A stretch of 64,000 nucleotides of DNA from assembly GCA_016191165.1 (NCBI GenBank), contig JACPPF010000047.1:17328-81327 (forward strand). The letters run 5' to 3'. The notes beneath the pieces were generated by a model, which saw nothing but the letters and a program-made list of their open reading frames with translations, made no database searches and was not told the origin of the DNA. The DNA comes from Planctomycetota bacterium. GTDB taxonomy: Bacteria > Planctomycetota > Planctomycetia > Gemmatales > Gemmataceae. This document shows, one piece after another, positions 26,094-35,353 of this stretch (within the stretch, counting starts at the first letter, position 1; every line of letters starts with the position of its first letter). The translations under genes and the position numbers were made by a program.

Positions 26094-27026
26094 TCAGTCG
26101 GATTTCTTGAAAAGATCCAGGAAGCGATCCTCGTAGTCCTTGAAAACCCGCAGGCGGTCAAGCTCCTGTTTCAACTCGAACGCCTTCGACCGATCCTTCT
26201 GGGCCTGCTGAAATAGCTCTTCGATGCGCTGCTGGTCGGTGGAACTGAGGCGTTCCTCTTCCGCCGGCTCCGCGCGATAGCCTTCGTCCGCCTCGCCGGG
26301 AAACTGAGGTCCATATTCCTCTTCAACCTGCGAGAGAAGTTTGCCGAGTTGCTGGTCCACCTCTTGGACCTGCTCGGCAAGCTCGGTAAAGTCAAGTTGA
26401 ATTCCCGCGATGGTAGTGAAAACCTCCAGGATCGCCAGCGAGGCTTTGGGGAAGGGGAGCTGGCTAAAAATGTGCGGCATCTCGCCCAGCAAGCACGTGC
26501 CGCGCAGTCCGCTCGCGGCGGCAGCTCCCAGGAGCACGCCGTTGAGGCCGCCAATGTGGCCATCGGCAAGAAGTTCCAGTTCGAGGCGTTTCAATTCCTC
26601 AAGACTCTGCCCGTCGGTCGCGGCGCCGAAGACCCGCGATGGGCGGTCCGGGTGCATCTGCGTGGCCATGGCGGCGAATGTGAAAACACGTTCGATGCCG
26701 AGTTCCTGGGAATACTCGATGAGTTTGTGGCAAAATGGGAATTTGCCGATGGGAGGCTGGGCTTCGCCCAGGAACACCACGATGTCATGTTTCTGATTTG
26801 GATCCGTCCATTGAAAAAAACGATTGCGGGGGAGGCTGACCGGCTGAATCAGTCCGGCATTTACCTCGACATGTTCCACATCGAAGAGGTTGGCCACTTC
26901 AAATTCGGCGATCACGTGCATTCCGAGTTTGGCCAGCAAATAGTAACCGGCATTGAGGGCCACATGGCCCATTCCGGGCCAGACCGCGACCAGCCACGGA
27001 TGATTGAGGTTGAGTTTCTCGGCCAT
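26094..27026 (-). CDS. PAC2-family protein
   Basis: 310 residues from ATG 27026. NHPWLVAVWPGMGHVALNAGYYLLAKLGM at the start, then FPFCHKLIEYSQELGIERVFTFAAMATQMHP and GLRGTCLLGEMPHIFSQLPFPKASLAILEVF match the PAC2 superfamily, ATP-grasp-associated or proteasome-chaperone-like proteins. The C-terminal region (about 235-310) is a Glu-rich helix typical of PAC2 members from actinobacteria and planctomycetes. The function in bacteria without a proteasome is unknown. It stands alone upstream of a 374-bp gap. Confidence 0.85.
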   Translation of the reverse strand: MAEKLNLNHPWLVAVWPGMGHVALNAGYYLLAKLGMHVIAEFEVANLFDVEHVEVNAGLIQPVSLPRNRFFQWTDPNQKHDIVVFLGEAQPPIGKFPFCHKLIEYSQELGIERVFTFAAMATQMHPDRPSRVFGAATDGQSLEELKRLELELLADGHIGGLNGVLLGAAAASGLRGTCLLGEMPHIFSQLPFPKASLAILEVFTTIAGIQLDFTELAEQVQEVDQQLGKLLSQVEEEYGPQFPGEADEGYRAEPAEEERLSSTDQQRIEELFQQAQKDRSKAFELKQELDRLRVFKDYEDRFLDLFKKSD

Positions 27027-27400
27027 GGGGTATTCGCTTTCCTGAAAAAGTCTCGGCCACGGAAACTGGAATGTCAACACGGCTCGTCCATCGGGCACGC
27101 CGAATCCGCGTGAAAAAAAAACGGCTGCCGGGCGGGCGACCTTCTTCAGCGTGCTCGACTCCTGCCTCAACCAGTTGGCGGCGCCACTTCGGCCCAACCC
27201 GTTGGAGAAGGTTTGGCTTCTTGGTTGCGTATGCCGTTTCCAGGATGCCACGCCGTCACACCCTCTTATTCGAATCCTACTGACCGTTGCCCAAATCGCG
27301 CAGATGTCAATAGGCCAAGCTTTGCGGGGGTTGCCGTTCCGGCCCGCCACGCCTGCGGCAAGGTCCAGTGCCGAAATGCACTCCGCGTTCGGTGGCTCGT
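27027..27400. other. 374-bp gap with nothing recognised
   Basis: No gene, repeat or terminator is evident. The PAC2 frame is open upstream of its ATG but without similarity or ribosome-binding sites. A TTCGAATCC at about 27274 resembles a tRNA T-loop but no stems pair around it. Confidence 0.6.
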
Positions 27401-30400
27401 TCAAGAAGTGGGCGCCTGATCGAGCGCGAAATCCGCACCTAGCGAAGCCAGGGCCTGGCGGGCGGTCATCAGGTCTCGTTCCGCGTCCGGCCAGCCGTAC
27501 TGTTGACCGAGTCGGCCGCGTGCGAGCATTGATTGGGCATGCTCGAAACGCGCCTGTTGTCGTTCCGCGACAGCGAGGCTTTCGTCGAGGTCCTGGCGTG
27601 CCTTACCAGGCCTGCCCTGCAGCGCGGCAATGAGGCCGCGTTCCCGTAACGCATGCGGCAAGTCGTTTTGAAATGCGCGAGCGGTGCGTAAAGCCTGCCC
27701 GGCGATCTTGCCAGCCCGCTTGAGCAAGGCCACACGATCGCCTGAATGCACGTCTGGCATCTGCTCGGCCTGTCGGCGCAAGGCCGTGGCCAGCCAGGGC
27801 AGGATCGGAGCAACATAGGTGTTTTTGATGTCTGCGCCCGCCGCGATTTGCCGGGCCTTCTCGAATACATTTGCTGCTTCTTCGGGACGAGCCAAATAGA
27901 AGAGGCGCACGCCCTCGGCCAATAATACCTGGGCGCTTGCCTGGGGGTCATGCCGGGGACGCTGGAGTTCGGTCTGAACGGCATCGGTTGCCACCTCGCC
28001 TGGAGCGGCCCGTACCCACACATCCAAACTTATTCCCGAGGACTGAATATCACCTATTTCAAGACCGGATTGGTGAATCCATTTCGCTTCCGCGACGGCG
28101 CCGCGAAGATCGCCAAGACGATAGAGGCTGGCGGCCGTTTGGTATCGCGCAATATTGACCTCCCACGAATCTCCGGCACGCTCCAGGAGTTTTACCGATT
28201 CACGGCACCTCTCCACGCAATCCGTGAACCGCGAAGCGGCATAGAGGACCACGCCATAGAAATGGAGAGCCTGACCTTGCCCCCACAAATCGCCGAGTGC
28301 CTGGTAGATGGCAAACGATTTCTCGGCGTAGGCGATGCCTCGAGAAAAGTAAGGCAGGAGGCTCATGACCGGGGCGTGAATCGAATAGGCGTGAGCCAAT
28401 TCCTTGGTTGCTGGAAAACGCTCGGCCAGGTTTAGCCCGCGCATATGAGTCCAGAGACACGGGACCTTGCCGCCACCAAACCAGTAGGGGTAGGTCAAGC
28501 GGTTGTGCAACCGGATGGTGAGCAACTGGTTCTCCGCCCCGTCCTGTTGCTTGCGCGCCAGGAACAAGCGTGGCAAGAGAGAATGGAACACCTGCACCAC
28601 CGTTTCCCGCAGAAGTCCGAAAAGGAATGAAACAGACCAGCGTGGCACTCGATTGCCGAGCATTCGCAAGGCGCGCTCGATGGCTTCGATGGCAGTCTTC
28701 ATATCGCCGCATTTGAAGGCTAACTCGCCTAACTTGCCCTCAATCTGTGCCTGCGTGAACGCATCCGTGGTCAGCGCCAGAACGGCTTTGAACCGGAGCG
28801 CCGCCTCGGGATATTTGCCGCGTAGCATCAACACATCGCCCAAACTCTCGGCGACTCGATGGCGCGTGGCGTTATCCATTTTCTCCGCGCCGCGCTCGGC
28901 GATACGATAGAGTTGCTCGGCAATTTCAAGGGCATATTGCTCGCGCGCCTGATCGGCCATCGCCAGCGCATAGGGGAAGGCGCGCTCGCTATCTCCGGCG
29001 GCATCGAAATGGTAAGCAAGATCGAAGACTCGTTTCGACGTGGGCGTTTTCAAGGCGCCGGATTCTTCACGTGCGGAGGTCGCGGTCGTGGACGATGGCG
29101 CCACCGCGAGGGGGGCGCCGCCTGGATTTGCTGCGGCGGTTGCCGATTCCAGGACGACGGCGATTCGGCAATGGAGGTCCATCACGACATCGCCAGGCAA
29201 GTGGCTGAGAATCGTCTCACGAACGCGGTCGTGATAGGTCTCGACTTCTTCCAGGTCGACCGAGCCGCTGCTGCGGATCAGCCGGCCCGAGCGCAAGGCG
29301 GCCAGGGCGCCCTGTTCATCCGCGATGAAACCCGCAGCCTGGCGTGCATCGGCGCGTTTCAGGGGCTGGCCTGAGACAGCGATCACCTCCAGCAAACGGC
29401 GCGGTTCGTCTGGCAACGTCTGAATACGCGCCCAGAGCACCTCGTCGAGAGCCAACGCCCCCGCCGCCGGACTCTCGGCAACTGTCACGCTGGCGCCAAC
29501 GCATTGCACCAGGACCTGCACGAAAAACGGATTGCCTCCCGATTCCCGCGCGATGGTGTCAGCCTGTGCCTCACTGGCAGAGTCGCGCCGACCCAGCAGC
29601 GCCAGCGCCAACTCGCGCGCTTCGTAGTGACTGAGCGGCTCGACAACCAGTTGACGCTGGTCCAGCGCCGGGCCAGCCCGTTCCAGCGCTCGCTGAAGAA
29701 TCCCAAGACACGGACTCGTGTCCGCGTCTTCACTCCGGTAGCAGGCGAGCAACATCACCGCCGGCGCTTCGGGAGGCCGCAGCAATTCAGTCAACTGCGT
29801 CGCGCCATCCAGGTCGCCCCATTGCAGGTCATCGATGAACAGGACCAGCGGGTTGCGATCGCTGAGCCGGGCCAACAGTTCACGCAGGGCCGCGAAGGCG
29901 CGCCGGCGCACCTCGTGTGGATCCACGATCTCCGCCGCCCGTCCCGGGGCTTCCATCACGGCGGCCACCCGCTGAAGAACGGGGAAGACGCGGGCAAGTA
30001 AATGGACCTCCCGCGGCAGCAGGGCTTGTGCCGCCAGGGTTGGCAGACGTCGGAGATATCGGCTCAGCGCGTCAATCAAACTATCCAGGGCCTTGTACGG
30101 GACCGACTCGCGTTCGTAGCATTTGCCTGCCAACACCACCGCCTCGCCGCGCCGCATGAGGGAATCGAGAAAATGCTGGGCCAGAACACTCTTGCCGGCG
30201 CCGGATCGACCTTGCAAGCGGACGACGGTCGCGTGGCCCTTCCGCATGGCTTGAAACGCCTGATTCAGCGAGGCCAAATTCACTTCGCGGCCGACAAACG
30301 ACGCTTTTTGCGCTGGCGTCGGGCGCACCCTGAGGGTCTCCTCCGCTGCCAGGTTGTCCGCCAGTCGTTGCACCACTTCGGGCCCGGATGGCCGACTTTC

Positions 30401-31483
30401 GGGGGCTCGACTCAGCAAGGCCACGCACAAGCTTTCGAGGTCCTCAGGAAGCCCTGGTGCGATTTCGCTCGGCGCCGGCGCGATACGCTGCTGCTTGTCC
30501 ATGAGGACCTGAAACGGTGTGCCGATGAAGGGGAGTCGGCCCGTGAGGGCCTCAAAGAGCATGACGCCGACGCTGTACCAATCGCTGGCAGGAGACTGCG
30601 CCTGACTGGCCGCCTGCTCGGGCGCCATATAGGCGATGGTCCCCGTGACATGCTGCTCCGTGCTCTGATGGAGGCCGGCGTAATCCAACTCGGCGGCCAA
30701 GCCGAAGTCCATGAGCACAACGCGCCCCTCCCTGGTCACCATGACGTTCGACGGCTTGATGTCGCGGTGCAGTTTCCCCAGCGCGTGCAGGGCCAAGATT
30801 CCTTGCGCCAACTGGCGAAGCGCCGCGCGCAGACGGTCATATTGCAGCGGTGACAGAGCGTAGGACGTTGCCGGCTTGATAGCCGCGTCCACCGTTTCCT
30901 GCACCAGCCCGGCGGCGGCGTCCCGATGAGATGGGACGAAATCGATTGTTTGATGCGACGGCGTGCCGCCGCCTGAGCGGAGGTACGCAAGAAAATGGTC
31001 TCCGTCGATCAACTCCATGGCGATGAAGATTTGGTGTCCCGAGGAGATCAGTTCATGGAGTTTCACCAGGTTGGGGTGACTGACCTCAGCCAGGGCGCGG
31101 AATTCTTGCTTGAGGCGATAAAGCGAGGACGGGTCGAGCCGTTGCAAGGTCTTCAGGGCGACCATCTCTTGACGTTTGCGATCGTAGGCCTGATAAACCA
31201 CCCCCATGCCGCCGCGCCCCAATTCGCCAAGGACTTGATAGTCGCCAACCGCGGGCAAACCAGGCCCTGTCACCTGCATTGGGGCCGGCGCCGCTGACCC
31301 CACGGCTTCCTGCGGTGTGCCATAAAGTGTGTGGATCGTTTGCACCGCGCGGATTCCCTTGACCACTTCCTCCAGGAGGTCCGGGCAATCGCCACACAGT
31401 TCTTCGGGAGTAATGAGCTGACCTCGGGCACGAAGTTCTTCCCAACGCAACAGCAGATCGGCTATTCGGGCGTCGAGCATCAT
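27401..31483 (-). CDS. Ser/Thr kinase with AAA ATPase and TPR region (PknK-like)
   Basis: 1360 residues from ATG 31483. Kinase domain about 82-390: GELGRGGMGVVYQAYD, Lys111 in VALK, HRDIKPSNVM at 239-248, DFG at 259-261, with a ~45-residue insert between lobes. An STAND-like ATPase follows, with Walker A GRSGAGKS at about 425-432 and Walker B LVLFIDDLQWGD at about 535-546. The last ~500 residues are TPR-like helical repeats. This layout matches PknK-type signalling proteins, which sense stress through the ATPase. A TTG at 31516 would add 11 residues but lies too close to the promoter to be the start. It stands alone on the minus strand. Confidence 0.9.
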   Translation of the reverse strand: MMLDARIADLLLRWEELRARGQLITPEELCGDCPDLLEEVVKGIRAVQTIHTLYGTPQEAVGSAAPAPMQVTGPGLPAVGDYQVLGELGRGGMGVVYQAYDRKRQEMVALKTLQRLDPSSLYRLKQEFRALAEVSHPNLVKLHELISSGHQIFIAMELIDGDHFLAYLRSGGGTPSHQTIDFVPSHRDAAAGLVQETVDAAIKPATSYALSPLQYDRLRAALRQLAQGILALHALGKLHRDIKPSNVMVTREGRVVLMDFGLAAELDYAGLHQSTEQHVTGTIAYMAPEQAASQAQSPASDWYSVGVMLFEALTGRLPFIGTPFQVLMDKQQRIAPAPSEIAPGLPEDLESLCVALLSRAPESRPSGPEVVQRLADNLAAEETLRVRPTPAQKASFVGREVNLASLNQAFQAMRKGHATVVRLQGRSGAGKSVLAQHFLDSLMRRGEAVVLAGKCYERESVPYKALDSLIDALSRYLRRLPTLAAQALLPREVHLLARVFPVLQRVAAVMEAPGRAAEIVDPHEVRRRAFAALRELLARLSDRNPLVLFIDDLQWGDLDGATQLTELLRPPEAPAVMLLACYRSEDADTSPCLGILQRALERAGPALDQRQLVVEPLSHYEARELALALLGRRDSASEAQADTIARESGGNPFFVQVLVQCVGASVTVAESPAAGALALDEVLWARIQTLPDEPRRLLEVIAVSGQPLKRADARQAAGFIADEQGALAALRSGRLIRSSGSVDLEEVETYHDRVRETILSHLPGDVVMDLHCRIAVVLESATAAANPGGAPLAVAPSSTTATSAREESGALKTPTSKRVFDLAYHFDAAGDSERAFPYALAMADQAREQYALEIAEQLYRIAERGAEKMDNATRHRVAESLGDVLMLRGKYPEAALRFKAVLALTTDAFTQAQIEGKLGELAFKCGDMKTAIEAIERALRMLGNRVPRWSVSFLFGLLRETVVQVFHSLLPRLFLARKQQDGAENQLLTIRLHNRLTYPYWFGGGKVPCLWTHMRGLNLAERFPATKELAHAYSIHAPVMSLLPYFSRGIAYAEKSFAIYQALGDLWGQGQALHFYGVVLYAASRFTDCVERCRESVKLLERAGDSWEVNIARYQTAASLYRLGDLRGAVAEAKWIHQSGLEIGDIQSSGISLDVWVRAAPGEVATDAVQTELQRPRHDPQASAQVLLAEGVRLFYLARPEEAANVFEKARQIAAGADIKNTYVAPILPWLATALRRQAEQMPDVHSGDRVALLKRAGKIAGQALRTARAFQNDLPHALRERGLIAALQGRPGKARQDLDESLAVAERQQARFEHAQSMLARGRLGQQYGWPDAERDLMTARQALASLGADFALDQAPTS

Positions 31484-31524
31484 GTCTGACGGACTCGTCG
31501 GAGTGGCTTGTTTCAAATCGGGTG

Positions 31525-31554
31525 ATTATAAACATGTTGGCAAAGAAAAGTCAA
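31525..31554 (-). promoter_or_regulatory. Sigma70-like promoter of the large kinase gene
   Basis: On the minus strand TTGACT (31549-31554) and TATAAT (31525-31530) stand 18 bp apart, about 42 bases before ATG 31483. The match is close to consensus and would make the in-frame TTG at 31516 nearly leaderless, which is why the ATG was preferred. Confidence 0.6.
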
Positions 31555-31678
31555 AATAAAAAATAGCCTGATCTCGTCTCAAAGTGGTAGACTTCTGAAC
31601 CAATAAAGGTCCGAAGCCGAATACTACGAAATGAAAAACCGTATTTTTCGATCCCCGATCCCCTTTAATGCGGCTTCG

Positions 31679-32893
31679 TCACAACGCCGCTTCGAAGATG
31701 CGTAGGATATCTGCTTCGGTCACTGGCCGGGGATTGAATCGCGCGGTCCATTGCTGGGCGGCTTCCTCGGCCAGCAGCGGGAGGATGCCGCGACTCACGC
31801 CGCAGGAGGACAGCGTCGTCGGCAGGTGCGCCAATCGCATGAGCCGAACGATGTGCTGCGCCAGCGTTTCCGCGGCGTGCTCGACGTGGCCGTTTTGCAG
31901 GCCCGCTTCCTCGATGAGGTCCTCGTAAAGGTGCGGCACGGTTCGCGCGTTGAAGTGGATCACGTGAGGCAGCATGACGCCGATCGCCAACCCGTGCGTG
32001 ATGCCGTAATGGGCGGTGAGCGGGTTGGCGCACGAATGGCAAACGCCGAGCATGGAGTTTTCGATGGCGGTGCCTGCCAGGAAGGCGCCCATTTGCATCG
32101 CGCCGCGCGCTTCGAGGTCCGTGGGGTTGTGCAACACTTTTTCGAGGTTGACTTCGAGCAACTTCCACGCCTCGCGGGCGAACATTTGCGACACGGGATT
32201 GCGGCGGGTCGTCACGTAGGATTCGACGGCATGAGAAAGCGCGTCGATGCCGGTCAGGGCTGTGACCTTGATCGGCTGGGTGACGGTGACTTCCGGGTCG
32301 AGAATGGCGGTGGCGAAGGCGACCTTGCGATCGCCGCAGGCCATCTTGAGGTGGGATTTTTCGTCCGCGATCAGGGCGTAGGATTGCGCTTCGCTGCCGG
32401 TCCCCGCGGTGGTGGGGACGCCGATGGAGGGGAGCATCGGCTTTTTCGCTTTGCCGAAGCCCTTGTAGTCGGACATCGTGCCGCCGTTGGTCAGGATGAA
32501 GTTGATCCCCTTGGCGCAGTCCATGGAGCTGCCGCCGCCGACGGAGACGATCAGGTTGATGTTGAGCGGTTTCGCGAAGCGAACGCCGACCTCGACATGC
32601 TTGCTGGTGGGGTTTTCTTCGACATCGTCAAAAACGAAAACTTCCAGGCCGGCATGTTTGAGCGAATCCTGCGCCCGTTGGGGGTGTCCGGCCGCCTCCA
32701 GGCCCGGGTCGGTGACAAGAAGCGCGCGCGTGGCGCCCAACTCGCGCGCCAACTCGCCCAGCCGATTGAGCGTGCCGGGGCCGAACATCACGCGCGTCGG
32801 CGTGTGAAAATCGAACGGCTGCAACGGCATCGGCGCCGCGGGGAACAAACGCGGCGTGCTCGGTATCGCGATGGGGGTGATGGTGGATGACAT
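31679..32893 (-). CDS. Iron-containing alcohol dehydrogenase
   Basis: 404 residues from ATG 32893; upstream sequence up to 33169 is open but unlike the family. The type III (Fe-ADH) signatures are present: TRVMFGPGTLNRLGELARELG, IVSVGGGSSMDCAKGIN for NAD(P) binding, GVPTTAGTGSEAQSYALIAD, and metal-binding HAVESY and HGLAIGVMLPHVIHFN. The enzymes reduce aldehydes or oxidise alcohols; the substrate cannot be read from sequence. It stands alone between the big kinase and a divergent secreted protein gene, with a 299-bp gap upstream holding no recognised element. Confidence 0.92.
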   Translation of the reverse strand: MSSTITPIAIPSTPRLFPAAPMPLQPFDFHTPTRVMFGPGTLNRLGELARELGATRALLVTDPGLEAAGHPQRAQDSLKHAGLEVFVFDDVEENPTSKHVEVGVRFAKPLNINLIVSVGGGSSMDCAKGINFILTNGGTMSDYKGFGKAKKPMLPSIGVPTTAGTGSEAQSYALIADEKSHLKMACGDRKVAFATAILDPEVTVTQPIKVTALTGIDALSHAVESYVTTRRNPVSQMFAREAWKLLEVNLEKVLHNPTDLEARGAMQMGAFLAGTAIENSMLGVCHSCANPLTAHYGITHGLAIGVMLPHVIHFNARTVPHLYEDLIEEAGLQNGHVEHAAETLAQHIVRLMRLAHLPTTLSSCGVSRGILPLLAEEAAQQWTARFNPRPVTEADILRIFEAAL

Positions 32894-33192
32894 AATTCTT
32901 CGGGGGCGGGAGTGCCGGGGCTGGCTTACCCCTTGATTATACGCATTTCGCCGCGGGGCGGGAGTTGAAATTTCCAAGCGAGCCGAGGCGGCGGCATGGT
33001 TAATTGATAGACGGGCGGGAGCGTCGTTTATTCGGGGATGCGCGGTGACCGGGTGCCGGGATGCTTGCACATGTCGGCCTTTTCGAACAATTCGGATTTG
33101 GCTTGCAGACCGCGGAAAGGCGCGGGAAGATAAACCTTGCGCGCCGGCGCCTGGCTCGTGTTGAAACATTCCTTGCCTGAGGTTGGTGCACC

Positions 33193-34344
33193 ATGCGATA
33201 TTTTCTGTTGGCCTCCTGCGTTGTGCTGATCGTGATTCAATCAGCCCTTGCCCAGGTTGTCCTCGAAAAAACTCCCAATCGCGGCATTCAGCCGCAGGTC
33301 GTTGTGGATGGGAAAGGCGTCGTCCATCTGCTCTATTACGAGGGCGACCCGCGCGCCGGCAACCTGATGTACGTGCGACGCAAAGCCGGCGCGACGGAAT
33401 TCTCCGCGCCGCTGCGAGTCAACAGCCAACCCGGCAGCGCCATCGCCGTCGGTACCATTCGCGGCGGGCAGATCGCCCTCGGGAAGGACGGCCGGGTTCA
33501 TGTCGCCTGGAATGGCTCCATGAAAGCAATGCCCAAGAATCCAATCCAGGGCATGCCCATGCTCTACGCCCGGCTCAACGACAAGCGCACTGCCTTTGAG
33601 CCGCAACGCAATTTGATGACGAAATCAGCCGTCCTCGATGGCGGCGGCACGGTCGCGGCGGATGTAAAGGGCAACGTCTATGTCGCCTGGCACGGCGCGG
33701 ACGAGACGCTGCGCAAAGGAGAAGGCTTTCGCAAAGTGTGGGTCGCCCTTTCCGCCGACGAGGGCAAAACCTTCGGCCCCGAACGCATCGCCAGCGCCAA
33801 CACCGGCTGTTGTCCCTGCTGTGGCATGAAGGGCTTTGTGGATGCGCAAGGGAACGCGTTTTTCCTTTACCGCGCGGCATCTGAAAAGGTCAACCGTGGC
33901 ATGTACGTACTCTCGTCCGTGGATCAGGGCAAAAATTTTCTGGGCGAGCAACAGGACAACTGGAAGATCGACACGTGCCCCATGAGTTCACAGGCGTTTG
34001 CCGAGCACCCCGCCGGCGGTGTTTATGGGGCCTGGGACAACGACGGGCAGATTTTCTTTCGACTCATTCAGAACCCGCGCAAAAAAAACGATCCGACCCT
34101 GTACGCGGCGCCTGGGAAAGGGGGGACGCGCAAGCACCCGGCCCTGGCGTTCAACAAGAACGGCGAGATGATCCTGGTTTGGACGGAAGGCACCGGCTGG
34201 CAGCGCGGCGGCGCCCTGGCGTGGCAGGTCTATGACAAAAACTTGCAGCCCACCACGTCTGGCCGTCGTGCTGGCGCGGTCCCGGTGTGGGGCTTGCCAG
34301 CGGTATTCGCGGATGCGGAGGGGCGGTTCACGATTTTGCATTGA
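33193..34344 (+). CDS. Secreted sialidase-fold protein
   Basis: 383 residues. A signal peptide covers 1-21 (MRYFLLASCVVLIVIQSALA before QVVLEKT). The mature protein is a series of beta-propeller-like repeats: PQVVVDGKGVVHLLYYEGD, QIALGKDGRVHVAWNGS, TVAADVKGNVYVAWHGAD, VDAQGNAFFLYRAAS, LAFNKNGEMILVWTEG. Planctomycetes have many sialidase-like proteins with this fold and without the full catalytic arginine triad. A CCPCC motif (TGCCPCCG) at about 196-202 is unusual and could bind metal or form disulfides. Function unknown. It is followed by a broken DUF4190-like gene. Confidence 0.75.
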   Translation: MRYFLLASCVVLIVIQSALAQVVLEKTPNRGIQPQVVVDGKGVVHLLYYEGDPRAGNLMYVRRKAGATEFSAPLRVNSQPGSAIAVGTIRGGQIALGKDGRVHVAWNGSMKAMPKNPIQGMPMLYARLNDKRTAFEPQRNLMTKSAVLDGGGTVAADVKGNVYVAWHGADETLRKGEGFRKVWVALSADEGKTFGPERIASANTGCCPCCGMKGFVDAQGNAFFLYRAASEKVNRGMYVLSSVDQGKNFLGEQQDNWKIDTCPMSSQAFAEHPAGGVYGAWDNDGQIFFRLIQNPRKKNDPTLYAAPGKGGTRKHPALAFNKNGEMILVWTEGTGWQRGGALAWQVYDKNLQPTTSGRRAGAVPVWGLPAVFADAEGRFTILH

Positions 34345-34404
34345 AAGCCCGCCGGCAATCCGACGCGGTCTTCGACAGCAAACAAAGCGACCAGGGCAGG
34401 CACG

Positions 34405-34785
34405 ATGGCCAAACCGAATTACGATGACGACCTGCCTGAGCCTGACATCCGCAAGCGGCAACAGCCCAACATCGGACAGGATGCGGGCATGAGAATGTAG
34501 CTGCAGGTGGGGCGATCGGGTTGGGCTATCGCGGCGGGTTACCTGGCCTTGTTCTCGGTGCTTTGCTTACCGGCGCCGTTCACGCTCCTGGCGGGAATCC
34601 TGGCTTTACGTGAAATTCGCCGCGATCCGACCAAGCACGGCATGGGGCGAGCGATCTTCGGCATCATCATGGGTGGGATCGGGACGGCGCTCCCGCTGGC
34701 ATGGGATTCCGCTTGTCGTCACAGGATTCGCCAGGTAGCTGGCAATCAACGTGCGTACAACGTGCTTTGGCGAGGCCGTCAATAA
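34405..34785 (+). pseudogene. DUF4190-like gene broken by an in-frame stop
   Basis: Translated from ATG 34405 the sequence reads 31 residues (MAKPNYDDDLPEPDIRKRQQ... to MRM), meets a TAG at 34498-34500, and continues in the same frame as a typical two-helix membrane segment: GRSGWAIAAGYLALFSVLC, FTLLAGILALREIRRDPTKHG, then GRAIFGIIMGGIGTALPLAW. That is the DUF4190 pattern. The C-terminus also drifts from the pattern after GIGTALP. Either the gene is a pseudogene or TAG is read through; the former is more likely. Confidence 0.7.
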
Positions 34786-35099
34786 ACGTCCAACGGGAAC
34801 GACGTCAGCCAAATGTCCTTTTGTTGAAACCGGGACTTAAGTGTTTCTTTGTATTCACGAAAGAACTGCCGGTTTTCTTCGGTGTCAGCCACATCGATGA
34901 AGAGCCGCATCAAATGGTCACGATAGGCCTGCCCTTCCTGCCGCCACGTGCCGCGAATGAGTTGGGTTTCGGCGGAAACGCTGCCGAAGCGGTTTTCCAA
35001 TTCAAGTTCCACCTCGACGATCAAATCCTCGCTGACAGGTTGGCCATCGTTAAACCGCAGGGGCAGCCGGATCTCGAACCGCCGGAATGAGATGTTCAT
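34779..35099 (-). CDS. Conserved hypothetical protein of overlapping pair
   Basis: 106 residues. The sequence ISFRRFEIRLPLRFNDGQPV, then LELENRFGSVSAETQLIRGTWR and RLFIDVADTEENRQFFREYKETLKSRFQQKDIWLTSFPLDV is of a type I have seen repeatedly as an unassigned family in diverse bacteria. It has no signal or membrane segment and no catalytic motif. It starts inside the 3' end of the following upstream gene (overlap of 50 bases), so the two are coupled. It also overlaps the far end of the DUF4190-like pseudogene by a few bases. Confidence 0.65.
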   Translation of the reverse strand: MNISFRRFEIRLPLRFNDGQPVSEDLIVEVELELENRFGSVSAETQLIRGTWRQEGQAYRDHLMRLFIDVADTEENRQFFREYKETLKSRFQQKDIWLTSFPLDVY

Positions 35100-35271
35100 A
35101 GGTGGCGGGCCCCTCCACGTTGAACGTGATCCCTTCGCCAGTCAGGTGGGATAAAACGTCCTCGGAAACCATCATCTCACCGTTTGACCAGCTCTTGAAG
35201 GCAAATCGGCCAGAGAGGTAACCAAGTGCGCGACGTTTGTTCGCGTCATCAAGAAAGGTAATGATCACCAT
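35050..35271 (-). CDS. Small protein upstream of overlapping pair
   Basis: 73 residues from ATG 35271 (35304 would add 11 residues without a site). MVIITFLDDANKRRALGYLSGRFAFKSW and SHLTGEGITFNVEGPATYEHL are short beta/alpha segments. No family is recognised. It overlaps the next gene by 50 bases in another frame, a geometry typical of toxin-antitoxin or other obligate pairs. Function unknown. Confidence 0.6.
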   Translation of the reverse strand: MVIITFLDDANKRRALGYLSGRFAFKSWSNGEMMVSEDVLSHLTGEGITFNVEGPATYEHLIPAVRDPAAPAV

Positions 35272-35353
35272 GATGGTATTATAGGGGCATTCCTCGTGTT
35301 TCACAACGAGCCGATCGTTTTGAGTTCACGTTTTGCCAGGTATCGGCGCCAGA

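Noticed and set aside
27265..27300. TTCGAATCC like a tRNA T-loop
   Set aside because: No flanking 5-bp T-stem, no anticodon or acceptor pairing on either strand.
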